Of a stretch of DNA of 18,623 nucleotides, positions 1 through 8,104 are shown one piece after another (the stretch's first letter is position 1; every line of letters begins with the position of its first letter). This stretch comes from an uncultured Eubacteriales bacterium (GTDB lineage Bacteria > Bacillota > Clostridia > Oscillospirales > Oscillospiraceae), in contig ONVR01000118.1 of NCBI GenBank assembly GCA_900321335.1, forward strand, positions 1 to 18,623, given 5' to 3'. The translations under genes were made by a program, and so were the position numbers. The notes below the pieces were generated by a model. The model made no database searches. It was not told where the DNA came from and saw nothing but the letters and a program-made list of their open reading frames with translations.

Positions 1-438
1 CTCCGGATGCTCGCGCAAAAAACGCTGCCAGAACGCCACATGCCGGTTTACAAACCAGCTCGGATAATACAGGTCCTCCACATAATTAGCGTGTACAATC
101 ATCTTAGATGCCCCAAATCGCAGGCAGTACTGCCACGACTTGTCATACCGGCCGTAGGCTACCGCCACGATTTTCGGGTCAATAGCCATGGGGAACAGCT
201 CATTATACGGCGCATGGAGCGTTTTCAGTTCCACGGCTGCGGCGCATTTCTCTACATGTGGCAAAACCTTCTCAAAGCTGTTTTCCATATTGTCCGTAAT
301 ACAGAACTCCGCCAGCTCCAGCCCCAGACCATTTTTGACAGCAAGGGGTGCCGTGCGTTCCGTATAGGTGAGTTGATCCCAGTCCCCGTTTCCCGCTTCA
401 CAGGCCACGTCGGAAATCGTTGAAATCAAGTATTGCAT
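1..438 (-). CDS. Sugar phosphate isomerase/epimerase-like TIM-barrel protein, N-terminal 146 residues (cut by left window edge)
   Basis: This reading frame is open from an ATG at 438 to the window edge, so only the first 146 residues are visible. A strong AGGAGG ribosome site lies six bases before the ATG, and the gene begins 19 bases after the stop of the fused ECF ATPase, so it is probably the next gene of the same operon. The visible part looks like the start of an AP-endonuclease-2/xylose-isomerase-like TIM barrel. It contains a LHAPYNE segment (His75-Ala-Pro), which resembles a strand-end metal-site motif of that family, and a later MIVHANY segment (His116) at another strand end. The family includes many sugar and polyol isomerases and epimerases. 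The substrate cannot be told from this fragment, and its link to the transport genes is positional only. Family assignment is moderate because the C-terminal half is missing. Confidence 0.75.
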   Translation of the reverse strand, partial: MQYLISTISDVACEAGNGDWDQLTYTERTAPLAVKNGLGLELAEFCITDNMENSFEKVLPHVEKCAAAVELKTLHAPYNELFPMAIDPKIVAVAYGRYDKSWQYCLRFGASKMIVHANYVEDLYYPSWFVNRHVAFWQRFLREHPE

Positions 439-444
439 GTGTTG

Positions 445-450
445 CCTCCT
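445..450 (-). promoter_or_regulatory. Ribosome binding site AGGAGG for the isomerase-like gene
   Basis: The minus strand reads AGGAGG, then six bases, then the ATG at 438. This near-consensus site fixes the start of the gene that leaves the window and supports it as real despite its missing stop codon. Confidence 0.8.
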
Positions 451-457
451 GAATGTT

Positions 458-3109
458 TTACTCTACCAACCCATATTTTACCTTGATTCGGTCGAGCTTT
501 TCAAGCATGGGCTCGGCGGCAAACCAGAGGGCCAGCACGGTGGCGGCGGCGTGGACGCAGTCGATGGGGATGCCCACGATGTAGAACGAGGCAAGGCTCT
601 TCATGTCCAGAGGGCTTCCCACCATCACAGCGGTGGCGAAGTTCATCACGCCGCCGTAGATCAGCAGCGCGCAGATGGCGCCGAAGATGCACAGGGCCTC
701 CCGGTTCCGGCGCAGGACACCCTTCTTAAACAGCAGCCCCGCCAGAAAGCCCACGATGCCCATGGTGAACATCTGCCACGGCATCCAGATGCCCTGGGAG
801 AACATCATGTCCGACACCAGCATGGACAGCGACCCCACTAAAAAGCCTGACTCACCGCCGAAAGCCACCCCCGCGATGATGGCCACGGCCATGACGGGCT
901 TGAACTGGGGCAGCATGAAAAACGCCGCGCGCCCCACTACGCCCAGGGCGCAGAGCACGGCGATGACGACCAACTCCCGGGCCTGTGGCTTGCGCTGCTC
1001 GAAGACCATGAAAAACGGCAGCATACACTCGATGAGGATCAAAAGGGAGAAAAAGTAATACTTCTTGCCGCCGAAGAAATACGAGCCCGCAAACAGCGTC
1101 AGCGGGATCAGCACCAGCACCATGACCATGGCGGCCACGGTGCGCTTCGTCAGCCTGCGCTTCTGCACCGGCGTCCGGGTCTCGATGGGCTTTTTGCCCC
1201 GCTTGCCGATGGCCAGGGCGAAGACGAACATACCCGCGATCAGGATCGCCGCCATCTTTATATTGTCCCCGGCCAGCAGCGTCATGCCGCCCTCAGTGAC
1301 GATGGCGCTCAGATCGGTCACCCGCAGCGTGGCAATGAAGGCATACACCGCCACCGCCAGACCGCCGATGGCCAAAAGCTTCCGCCACAGCGGGAGCTTT
1401 TTGACGGTCAGCGATTCATCGTCCTTTTCCGGCAGCACGTAGCCCTCGTCGGCGGGGACTTCCACCGCCTCCGGCAATGTACCGCCGCAGGCGGCGATCA
1501 CGTCCTCCGCCGTCACGGCCTCCGGCAGCAGGCTCCGGGCCATGCGGTTGGCAGAAGTGGTGTAAAAGCTGTTGCCGGAGAAGAAGGCCCTCGGCTCGTC
1601 ATCGGCCACGATGGAGCCGTCGAAGAACAGGGCGCACCGATGGGCGTAGCGGGCGCAAAACTCGATGTCGTGGGACACCATCAGCACCGTGACGCCCCGC
1701 CCCAGCTGGGACTGGATGATCTGGGCAAAGATCTCCTTGAACTCCGCGTCCAATCCCTTGGTAGGCTCGTCCATGAGCAGGATCTCCGGGTCCAGCAGCA
1801 GGATCTTCGCCAGCGCCGCCCGCTGCTGCTCGCCGCCGGACAGATCGTAGGGGTGCCGGTCCAGCAGCTCCTCCAGCCGACAGACCTTGATGGCGTGGGC
1901 AACGCGCGCCTCCAGCTCGCCCGACTGCAGTCTGCGGTCTTTTAAGATCTCCTCCAGATCCTCCCGGACAGTCTTCTTCACAAAGAGCGTCTTCGGGTCC
2001 TGGGGCAGGACACCTGCGGAGCCCCGGAGTGTCAGATCGCCCCGGTAGGCCTTCTGTAGCCCGGCCATGAGTTTAATGCTCGTGGTCTTGCCCGTGCCGT
2101 TGCCGCCGAGGAGGGCGAGAAATTCGCCCCTCTTCACTGCAAGGGACAGCCCCTTGACCACGTCGGGGCCGTTTTTCTCGTACTTAAACCACAGCTCGTT
2201 TGCCTCGATGACCGTTTCATCGGGGTATGTATGGCTCCGCACCGGGGGAATCTCTTTCAGCTCATGGGTCTCGGCATAGGCCGTCAGCCACTCCCGCCCC
2301 TCGTTGACGGTGATGGGCGGCGCATCGTCGTTGTCCACTGCCGCCCAGACACGCATGGGCGTGGGCATGGCGAGGAACATGGAATGCCCCTGGCTTTTCA
2401 GTAGCTTTCCCACCTCCTGGGGCGTGCCGGTGGCGATCAATTCACCGCGATCCATGACGGCCACGGCGGAGGCCAGCGGGAAGGCATCCTCCAGCCGGTG
2501 CTCGGTCAAAATGACTGTGGTGCCAAGCTCCCGGTTGATCTTCCCCAGCGTGGCGAGGAAATCCGAGGCGGCGATGGGGTCTAATTGGCTCGTGGGCTCG
2601 TCTAAGATCAGGACCTCCGGCTGCATGACCATGATGGAGGCAAGATTCAATAGCTGCTTCTGCCCGCCGGAGAGCTCGTTGACGTTTTTGTAAAACCAGG
2701 TCTGGATGCCGAAGAAGCTGGCCATCTCCGACACGCGGCGTCGGATCGTGGGCGTATCGAAGCCCAACGATTCCAGGCCGAAGGCCAACTCGTGCCAGAC
2801 CTTGTCCGTAGCGATCTGGTTGTCCGGGGACTGCTGCACGAAGCCGATCTTGCTGCTCTGCGTCCGGTGATTCAGCGCATCCAGCGGCTGGCCGAGAAAC
2901 AGCAGCTCGCCCGCTCGCGTCCCGTGAGGCGCGTGTACGGTCTTGAGCTGCCGCAGCAGCGTACTCTTGCCGCAACCGGAGGGGCCGCAGAGGACGAGGA
3001 ACTCCCCCTCGGTGACCGTCAGCGAGATACTCCGCAAAACCTGCTTTTCCTGCTCCGGGTAGGCGAAGGACAGGCCGCGGATCTCAATTATTCTTCTTTT
3101 ATCCGGCAT
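458..3109 (-). CDS. ECF transporter fusion: two ABC ATPase domains plus a membrane S-component-like domain
   Basis: An 883-residue protein combining the two ATPases and a likely substrate-binding membrane subunit of an energy-coupling factor importer. The first ATPase has Walker A GPSGCGKST (42-50), signature LSGGQ (146-150), Walker B VLILDEP (166-172) and a switch His204. The second has GGNGTGKTT (335-343), LSGGE (423-427), ILLMDEP (443-449) and His480. Both sites look intact, so both should hydrolyse ATP. Residues from about 575 to 868 hold roughly nine hydrophobic helices. The last six or seven, including FKPVMAVAIIAG, a GESGFLVG stretch and PWQMFTMGIVGF, resemble ECF S components of the cobalamin/folate-type superfamily. 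The first pair of helices appears extra. The ATG overlaps the 3' end of ecfT by 11 bases, indicating co-translation. Double-ATPase fusions are known in group I ECF systems, but carrying the S domain on the same chain is unusual to my knowledge. The substrate is inferred only from context. Confidence 0.9.
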   Translation of the reverse strand: MPDKRRIIEIRGLSFAYPEQEKQVLRSISLTVTEGEFLVLCGPSGCGKSTLLRQLKTVHAPHGTRAGELLFLGQPLDALNHRTQSSKIGFVQQSPDNQIATDKVWHELAFGLESLGFDTPTIRRRVSEMASFFGIQTWFYKNVNELSGGQKQLLNLASIMVMQPEVLILDEPTSQLDPIAASDFLATLGKINRELGTTVILTEHRLEDAFPLASAVAVMDRGELIATGTPQEVGKLLKSQGHSMFLAMPTPMRVWAAVDNDDAPPITVNEGREWLTAYAETHELKEIPPVRSHTYPDETVIEANELWFKYEKNGPDVVKGLSLAVKRGEFLALLGGNGTGKTTSIKLMAGLQKAYRGDLTLRGSAGVLPQDPKTLFVKKTVREDLEEILKDRRLQSGELEARVAHAIKVCRLEELLDRHPYDLSGGEQQRAALAKILLLDPEILLMDEPTKGLDAEFKEIFAQIIQSQLGRGVTVLMVSHDIEFCARYAHRCALFFDGSIVADDEPRAFFSGNSFYTTSANRMARSLLPEAVTAEDVIAACGGTLPEAVEVPADEGYVLPEKDDESLTVKKLPLWRKLLAIGGLAVAVYAFIATLRVTDLSAIVTEGGMTLLAGDNIKMAAILIAGMFVFALAIGKRGKKPIETRTPVQKRRLTKRTVAAMVMVLVLIPLTLFAGSYFFGGKKYYFFSLLILIECMLPFFMVFEQRKPQARELVVIAVLCALGVVGRAAFFMLPQFKPVMAVAIIAGVAFGGESGFLVGSLSMLVSDMMFSQGIWMPWQMFTMGIVGFLAGLLFKKGVLRRNREALCIFGAICALLIYGGVMNFATAVMVGSPLDMKSLASFYIVGIPIDCVHAAATVLALWFAAEPMLEKLDRIKVKYGLVE

Positions 3110-4010
3110 CCGCCTGTCCCCCTTCCTGGATCTTTTTCCATTTGATATCCGCTGCGATATTGAGGATCACCGGCGTCATACACAGGGCCAGATATCCAAC
3201 CATGAACAGCACGGTCATGAGGTTGATCTCCACGCCCTTTGTCGAGGGATAATAGCGCCAGCTCATGCCTCCGGCGATGGCTCCGGCGCCCAAAAAGACG
3301 CCGCAAAACAGCAGCCACGTCAGCACAGTCTTATCCCTCTCGTCAAAGCGGTAGATGGAAAAGGCCGTCCGCCCCGGCAGACCGTAGCCCCGGCCGCGCA
3401 TACTGTCCGCCGTTTCGATGGCGTTCTCGAGGCTCCACGTGACCATGATGGAAAAGATGGTCACACCATTGCGCAGGCGGCGGATGAGCCCGCCGTCTGA
3501 CGTGCTGCGCCCGATGCTCCGCTGGCTCTCGGCGACGACCTTGATCTGGGCGTTGAACTTGGGCACGAAGCGCAGCGTCATACTCAGCACAAGGCTCAGC
3601 GCCGGGATGACGCGCCCGAACAGGTACACGAACTTGTCCGACGTCATGACCTCGGTGTAGCAGGAAAACCAGAGGATGACGGCGATCAGCATGCCCGCCG
3701 CCCCGAGGCCGAAGAGGATACTCTCCAGCGTCAGGGGATTGCCGGAGGGCAGGTACAGCAGGATCGTCACGCCCTCGTGGCTGAAGGTGGGGTTGAGCAC
3801 CGCCGTCAGCACGGCCAGGGGCAGCATGTATTTGACCGCGAAGAGCACACCCTTTTTGCCCTTGAGCCAGACGCAGTACGTGATGGCAGAGACAAGGGAG
3901 ATACCCAAAAAGATCGGGTGCGTGATGATCATGGCAAAGACCAGCACCAGAGCGAAAAACAGGAAGTTCACAACGGGGTGGCAGCCGGAAAAGGTGTCTT
4001 TATTCTTCAT
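3099..4010 (-). CDS. ecfT: Energy-coupling factor transporter transmembrane protein EcfT
   Basis: A 303-residue integral membrane protein of the CbiQ/EcfT family, the scaffold that couples ATPase movements to toppling of the S component. It has hydrophobic helices near residues 15-50, 55-75, 95-120, 130-150, 225-250 and 262-285. The cytoplasmic coupling region lies at about 155-210. It contains AESQRS (160-165) and ADSMRGRGY (201-209), matching the paired Ala/Arg coupling motifs that dock into the two ATPases. Length and motifs are normal for the family. The ATG lies four bases after the DUF4430 stop codon and has no clear ribosome site, so translation probably depends on coupling to that gene. 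It overlaps the following ATPase gene by 11 bases. Together they would form a dedicated (group I) ECF importer. The family call is firm; the transported molecule is not shown by this subunit. Confidence 0.92.
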   Translation of the reverse strand: MKNKDTFSGCHPVVNFLFFALVLVFAMIITHPIFLGISLVSAITYCVWLKGKKGVLFAVKYMLPLAVLTAVLNPTFSHEGVTILLYLPSGNPLTLESILFGLGAAGMLIAVILWFSCYTEVMTSDKFVYLFGRVIPALSLVLSMTLRFVPKFNAQIKVVAESQRSIGRSTSDGGLIRRLRNGVTIFSIMVTWSLENAIETADSMRGRGYGLPGRTAFSIYRFDERDKTVLTWLLFCGVFLGAGAIAGGMSWRYYPSTKGVEINLMTVLFMVGYLALCMTPVILNIAADIKWKKIQEGGQADAG

Positions 4011-4014
4011 CGGC

Positions 4015-4683
4015 TTACGTCGTGCCGCCGCGGACGGACAGGCCGCCGCCCACGTCCTCGCCCATCTCGCAGGAATAGACGATCTCGATCACGTCCCCGT
4101 CCTGCACGGCATAGCGGCTGCAGCCGTAGATGGGGAACCAGTCGTTGACGCTGTACATCCATCCGGAGGCCGATCCGCAGTCGAACTGATAGATATTTCC
4201 GATGCCCTCCAGATAGGCGGAGTTATACAGGGGCGTGTTGACGTATTCCAGATGAATCTTGTTGTCTGTGCACGTCCGCAGGAGCACATCGAACACGCTT
4301 TCACCCTCGGAGAAGGCAACCTCCGTCGCCGGAAGGATCACACCGTCCTCCGGCAAAAGCTCTGACTTTTCCTTGTCAAACCAGTTGATATGCTCCTCCC
4401 GCAGGATGGATTCGCAGGTGATGGAGATGGTGCATAGGCCGGATCTGCCCGTATGGATCGCATTTTCCGGCTCTACCGGCTGGGGCTTGCCCTCCGGGAT
4501 CGGGTCGGTGCCGTATTGATCCACGCCGTCATCCGTTTTCACTTCCGCGGCGGTCGTCTTTGCAGTGCCCCAACCCCGGGAGCCGGGGGCGTTGCCGCCA
4601 AAGTAGAAGGCGGCGGCCAGCACGGCCAGAGCCACTACACCGATAAACAGTTTTGTTTTGTTTTTCTTTATAAAACCACACAT
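4015..4683 (-). CDS. Short membrane-anchored DUF4430 (transcobalamin-like C-terminal) protein
   Basis: A 222-residue protein with a basic N-terminus (KKNKTK), a single hydrophobic helix at about 12-29, a linker to about 80, and a DUF4430 domain from about 82 to 213. Diagnostic segments are GESVFDVLLRTC (127-138), SGWMYSVNDWF (173-183) and DGDVIEIVYSCEMGEDVGG (195-213). Six cysteines (84, 90, 138, 169, 188, 205) could form disulfides outside the membrane. No lipobox is seen, so the N-terminal helix is probably an uncleaved anchor. DUF4430 is homologous to the C-terminal ligand-covering domain of transcobalamin and intrinsic factor. The gene sits immediately before ecfT, which suggests a membrane-proximal binding protein handing ligand to the importer. 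A GGGAG ribosome site lies nine bases before the ATG, 28 bases after the previous stop. Domain call is firm; ligand and hand-off are inferred. Confidence 0.9.
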   Translation of the reverse strand: MCGFIKKNKTKLFIGVVALAVLAAAFYFGGNAPGSRGWGTAKTTAAEVKTDDGVDQYGTDPIPEGKPQPVEPENAIHTGRSGLCTISITCESILREEHINWFDKEKSELLPEDGVILPATEVAFSEGESVFDVLLRTCTDNKIHLEYVNTPLYNSAYLEGIGNIYQFDCGSASGWMYSVNDWFPIYGCSRYAVQDGDVIEIVYSCEMGEDVGGGLSVRGGTT

Positions 4684-4711
4684 GGTGATCTTCTCCCTGC
4701 CTTAATACTTT

Positions 4712-7700
4712 TTACGGGCCTAAAATCACATCATACTTCGCAATATATTGACGAAGCAGAATCACATCTTTTGTATTGATCTTTCCGTCTCCGTTTACAT
4801 CTGCAGCCGATAAATCAATAGAATCCACATCGTACTTGGCAATATACTGTCGCAGCAGAATCACATCTTTTGTATTGATCTTTCCATCTCCGTTTACATC
4901 CCCGTATAGAATCTCCTGCTGGGCAAAATGCAATTCCACTACAGCAAACGGTTCTTCCACATTAGCGCCGGTCACACCGTTTTCATCGTGATACATCATA
5001 TACGGGAAATAAATCTGGAACTGTGTGTCCTTCTCTGTCAAAGCAGCTTCGGACCATTCCAAATATTTCGTCACATCCCGCGTCATGCCGTTGCTGTAGG
5101 TCGCCGTTACCACCATACCCGCGGCGTCAAACATTTCGCCCACCGCGTAAGTCGTCTTATCCGGCTGCGTGGTAACCTCCAGTTTTGTGATCGTACTGCC
5201 CAACGCCATCATGTACGCCGAGTCGTTTTTGAAGTAAATCGTGCCGTACTCGTCTACGATTGGGCTGCAAATGCAGTATTGCGCCTGATCCCCGTGGGGC
5301 GTAAACAGAACGTAACCAGTCGTATAGTCGGTGGTTTTCCCACCGCTGGTATAGCTCTCCACCGTAGTGGGAGCTGCTGCGGTCTGCCCCGGCTGATCCG
5401 TGATCATGCGCAGCTTGCCGGGCGTGTAGTTGTCGAAGAAGTACACATTTACGCTGCCTGTCTCCTCTTCATAGGACGTGGTCAAAAGCCCACTGGTTTG
5501 GGGATAGCCCTGCGTGCGCACGGTATAGGCAATGCTCCAGTTGTTCAGATCGATAACCGTGATATTGTGTCCGGAATACTGACCAAACTGGCTGGTGCCG
5601 GAAACGCCTACATAGGCTCTGCCACTGTACACCGTAGGCGTACTGACACTCATAGCGGGGTTTGACGCTTCGGATGTGTAATTCGTCAGGCGCAGCCCTT
5701 TCAGACTTCCCGGAATAAAGGTACCATCCTCATTGACGTCCACACGATAGAAATAGCCGCCCTTGGAGGTGAAGTATCCCCGTCCCCCACCGCTTCCATC
5801 CGGCGTAAAAGTCACACCGCTGCGCAGATCGCCGGGGGCGGTCATGGTATAGCTGTCAAGCAGCTCACCCGTTTGAGGGCTGAGAGACAGAATCTTGGCG
5901 TACCCTGTCGTGTACCCAATGCTGCCGTCGTCAGTGCAAAGCAGCAAATAATTATCCGATACATAGGCACCCGCCCAGTAAAAGCCGCCCGGACTGGTGT
6001 ACGTCCATGTGGGGAGCTTTTCTTCCACTGGGGAAAACGGGTCCTCATCCGTCACACTCAGGCAGATGTAGTTGGCCTGCGCCGAATCTCCGTTCCAGAA
6101 ACCGGTATAAATGTATCCGTTATGATACACGATGGGGCAATCCGGCTGACCGAACAATGCATCGTGGTAGATCCACAGTGATTGAAGCGTGTCGGCGTTG
6201 AAAGCCTGGATCGTCCCGTTGGCCTCCCCCACGAAGAGCATTCCGTCTGCATAAGTAGGCGTATTGATAGCAAAGCTGGACGCGTGATCCATCGTGCCGG
6301 TGGCAAGGACCGCTCCGGACACCGTGTCGATCTTATAGATTTTTGTTCCGGCGTAAGTATACAGATAGCCATCCACGATGATTGGGCAGCCGCAAGCGTC
6401 AGAAGAATATCCGTCGCCCACCTTGGTCGCCCAATACAGAGCGGCGTTCTCCGCTGTCGTTGGCGTCTTCACGTCTACAACGGCGTTGTTGTAATGATCA
6501 AACCGGGAAGTGCCCCAAAATGCGCTGTAGTCCGGCAAACCGGTATTCTCTGCCGCCTGCTCCAGCTCCACTGTTACGGTCGCTGCGCTCTCCGGCACAG
6601 TATAATCGGTGACCTGCTGTCCCACGTAGCCGACGGCGGTTACCGTATAGGTATAGGCCTGTCCGGGGATCAGCGCAAACGTGTTTTCTTCACCCGTTAT
6701 TCTCTTCCCTGTCGTGTTATTGGTCACAAAAACTGTCGCAGATGCCGGTGTGGTGTTGAAAGTTACGGATACGGGATCCGTCTTTTTAAGGGTCACAGTA
6801 TACGTTGTATTGACAGCATTGCCGTCCGCATGGCAAACCTGTATGGTAACCGCTTCACTGTCTTGCTGCTGGTCAAGAGGGATCTCAAGATTGGAAACGG
6901 TCTCATACCGCTGACCGTTTACAAGGGCGTAGTAACCTCCACAGGCGGGTGTCGCGGCCCCTTCATTGATAAAGCTGGCGTTGAGCGTCAGCGCTGTCAC
7001 ACCCCGGTCCACAGAGACGGTATATGCAGTTGTGTCCCGGTCAAATCTTGTGGCGGCTCCGTCGCTGTTCAGCAGTGTCAGCATCGCTGCCCCTTCAGAC
7101 AGGGCAAGGCTCCGCAGATGTTCCGAGCGCCGCAGGAGCAGGGTATAGTCCTGATACTGTGTTACCGTATTATCTTCTTTAAATACCTGAACCGTCAGAG
7201 TCTGGCTGAAGCCGCCGGCAATCAGGCATCCGGCCAGGACATTTGTACTTGTTGCCCCGACCGCATTGCCGATGGTTACAGTATTCGGCGTACCGTTTGT
7301 GGATGTATTCGCAGTTTGTTTATTGTATAGGATCTGCACCGTATACCCAGAGGCGGGCGTTGCCTGGGCATACAGGGCACTGACAGCGTCCGGCACCGTG
7401 CAGGCCAAACTGTGATTTATATCCGTAAAAACTTCATCCAGCATATAGGCTTTCCGCGTCGTGGCGTTGTTGCTGTTGTAGATGGCAAAATCGCTGAGCC
7501 GGTTTGCCGTCTCCGGCTCGGCAACGGAAACTGTCAGTCCGGATACCGCGGTAAAGGGCTCTCGGGTGTGGTAGTATGTATTCTTTGTTGCGATGTAGTA
7601 GTATTCCTCCCCGGGAACGAGATGGTACACGCCGCTCACTGACTTTATTTCGGAGTCTGCGCTGTTGTAAACAGCCGCTGTTGTCCCTGACGGGACAGAA

Positions 7701-8059
7701 AGCGTCACGTTGACCGCCGTTTTCTTCTGAATATTGACAGTATAGCTGTTGCTGCGGCTGCCGTAACCTACGGTGATGGTTTTTGTGGTGTCTCCGTCAA
7801 GTGAAACCGTCTCCGCACCGCGCACGGTATAGGAAGTATCGAAGGCCTCTGCAGTGATCGTGACAGCGCTTGCCGTTGAGGCAACCGTATAACTGTTCGT
7901 CATAGGATCAAATGTAAGGGGAAGCGTGGTGTTCTCCTCAACAACCGCAAGGGACTTGAGCGTTGGTACTCGCTCAAGAATGACAGTATAGGACTGGATC
8001 TGTGTAGCGCCGTCGTCGGATGTATACCGTGCTTCCAATGGAAAGGTACGCTCACCCAT
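4712..8059 (-). CDS. Giant surface protein, C-terminal part: cadherin-like, PEGA, PQQ-type beta-propeller, Big_3-like and dockerin domains
   Basis: An 1115-codon frame from the first ATG after an in-frame TGA. It has no signal peptide and no convincing ribosome site (CTGTTTGCACAGGGT precedes the ATG), and it is in phase with the secreted fragment upstream, so it is best read as the remainder of that protein. Visible order: cadherin-like beta-sandwich (about 33-112), PEGA-like (114-186), two further cadherin-like regions (187-310, 315-426), PEGA (428-499), a PQQ-like beta-propeller with repeated YxY/VG blades (about 508-955), a Big_3-like Ig domain (956-1040) and a type I dockerin (1052-1115). 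All are typical extracellular folds for ligand or carbohydrate contact and complex assembly. If the TGA truly stops translation, this part would lack export unless it is separately initiated. The ligand of the propeller is unknown. It precedes the short DUF4430 gene by 28 bases. Confidence 0.8.
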   Translation of the reverse strand: MGERTFPLEARYTSDDGATQIQSYTVILERVPTLKSLAVVEENTTLPLTFDPMTNSYTVASTASAVTITAEAFDTSYTVRGAETVSLDGDTTKTITVGYGSRSNSYTVNIQKKTAVNVTLSVPSGTTAAVYNSADSEIKSVSGVYHLVPGEEYYYIATKNTYYHTREPFTAVSGLTVSVAEPETANRLSDFAIYNSNNATTRKAYMLDEVFTDINHSLACTVPDAVSALYAQATPASGYTVQILYNKQTANTSTNGTPNTVTIGNAVGATSTNVLAGCLIAGGFSQTLTVQVFKEDNTVTQYQDYTLLLRRSEHLRSLALSEGAAMLTLLNSDGAATRFDRDTTAYTVSVDRGVTALTLNASFINEGAATPACGGYYALVNGQRYETVSNLEIPLDQQQDSEAVTIQVCHADGNAVNTTYTVTLKKTDPVSVTFNTTPASATVFVTNNTTGKRITGEENTFALIPGQAYTYTVTAVGYVGQQVTDYTVPESAATVTVELEQAAENTGLPDYSAFWGTSRFDHYNNAVVDVKTPTTAENAALYWATKVGDGYSSDACGCPIIVDGYLYTYAGTKIYKIDTVSGAVLATGTMDHASSFAINTPTYADGMLFVGEANGTIQAFNADTLQSLWIYHDALFGQPDCPIVYHNGYIYTGFWNGDSAQANYICLSVTDEDPFSPVEEKLPTWTYTSPGGFYWAGAYVSDNYLLLCTDDGSIGYTTGYAKILSLSPQTGELLDSYTMTAPGDLRSGVTFTPDGSGGGRGYFTSKGGYFYRVDVNEDGTFIPGSLKGLRLTNYTSEASNPAMSVSTPTVYSGRAYVGVSGTSQFGQYSGHNITVIDLNNWSIAYTVRTQGYPQTSGLLTTSYEEETGSVNVYFFDNYTPGKLRMITDQPGQTAAAPTTVESYTSGGKTTDYTTGYVLFTPHGDQAQYCICSPIVDEYGTIYFKNDSAYMMALGSTITKLEVTTQPDKTTYAVGEMFDAAGMVVTATYSNGMTRDVTKYLEWSEAALTEKDTQFQIYFPYMMYHDENGVTGANVEEPFAVVELHFAQQEILYGDVNGDGKINTKDVILLRQYIAKYDVDSIDLSAADVNGDGKINTKDVILLRQYIAKYDVILGP
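4727..4900 (-). repeat. Type I dockerin duplication (two calcium-loop repeats)
   Basis: Two copies of the 25-residue unit beginning DVNGDGKINTKDVILL lie 33 residues apart and have identical amino acids. Each contains a DVNGDGKINTKD calcium loop. Such a pair binds a cohesin in known cellulosomal and non-cellulosomal complexes. No cohesin, S-layer-homology or sortase gene is present in the window. Confidence 0.9.
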
Positions 8060-8101
8060 ACCCTGTGCAAACAGGTAAGGCAGTGATGCTGCATAGCTTG
8101 C

Positions 8102-8104
8102 TCA
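8102..8104 (-). other. In-frame TGA interrupting the giant surface protein gene
   Basis: The codon lies between GCC (Ala) and GCA (Ala). The frame before it (from 9112) and after it (to 4712) is the same, and the intervening 14 codons encode ASYAASLPYLFAQG without another stop. A cadherin-like domain appears to run across it. A single G-to-A change from TGG (Trp) or C-to-T from CGA (Arg) would create it. TGA is used as a normal stop by at least six other genes in the window, so the genetic code is standard. Confidence 0.85.

Noticed and set aside
7..423. Plus-strand open frame at the left edge
   Set aside because: It is opposite the isomerase-like frame, which has a strong ribosome site and recognisable motifs; the plus-strand translation looks like no known protein.
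8102..8104. TGA as selenocysteine or as a reassigned sense codon
   Set aside because: The protein is not of a selenoprotein family and no catalytic Cys is expected here. I could not identify a convincing bacterial SECIS hairpin just downstream. Other genes in the window end in TGA, excluding reassignment.
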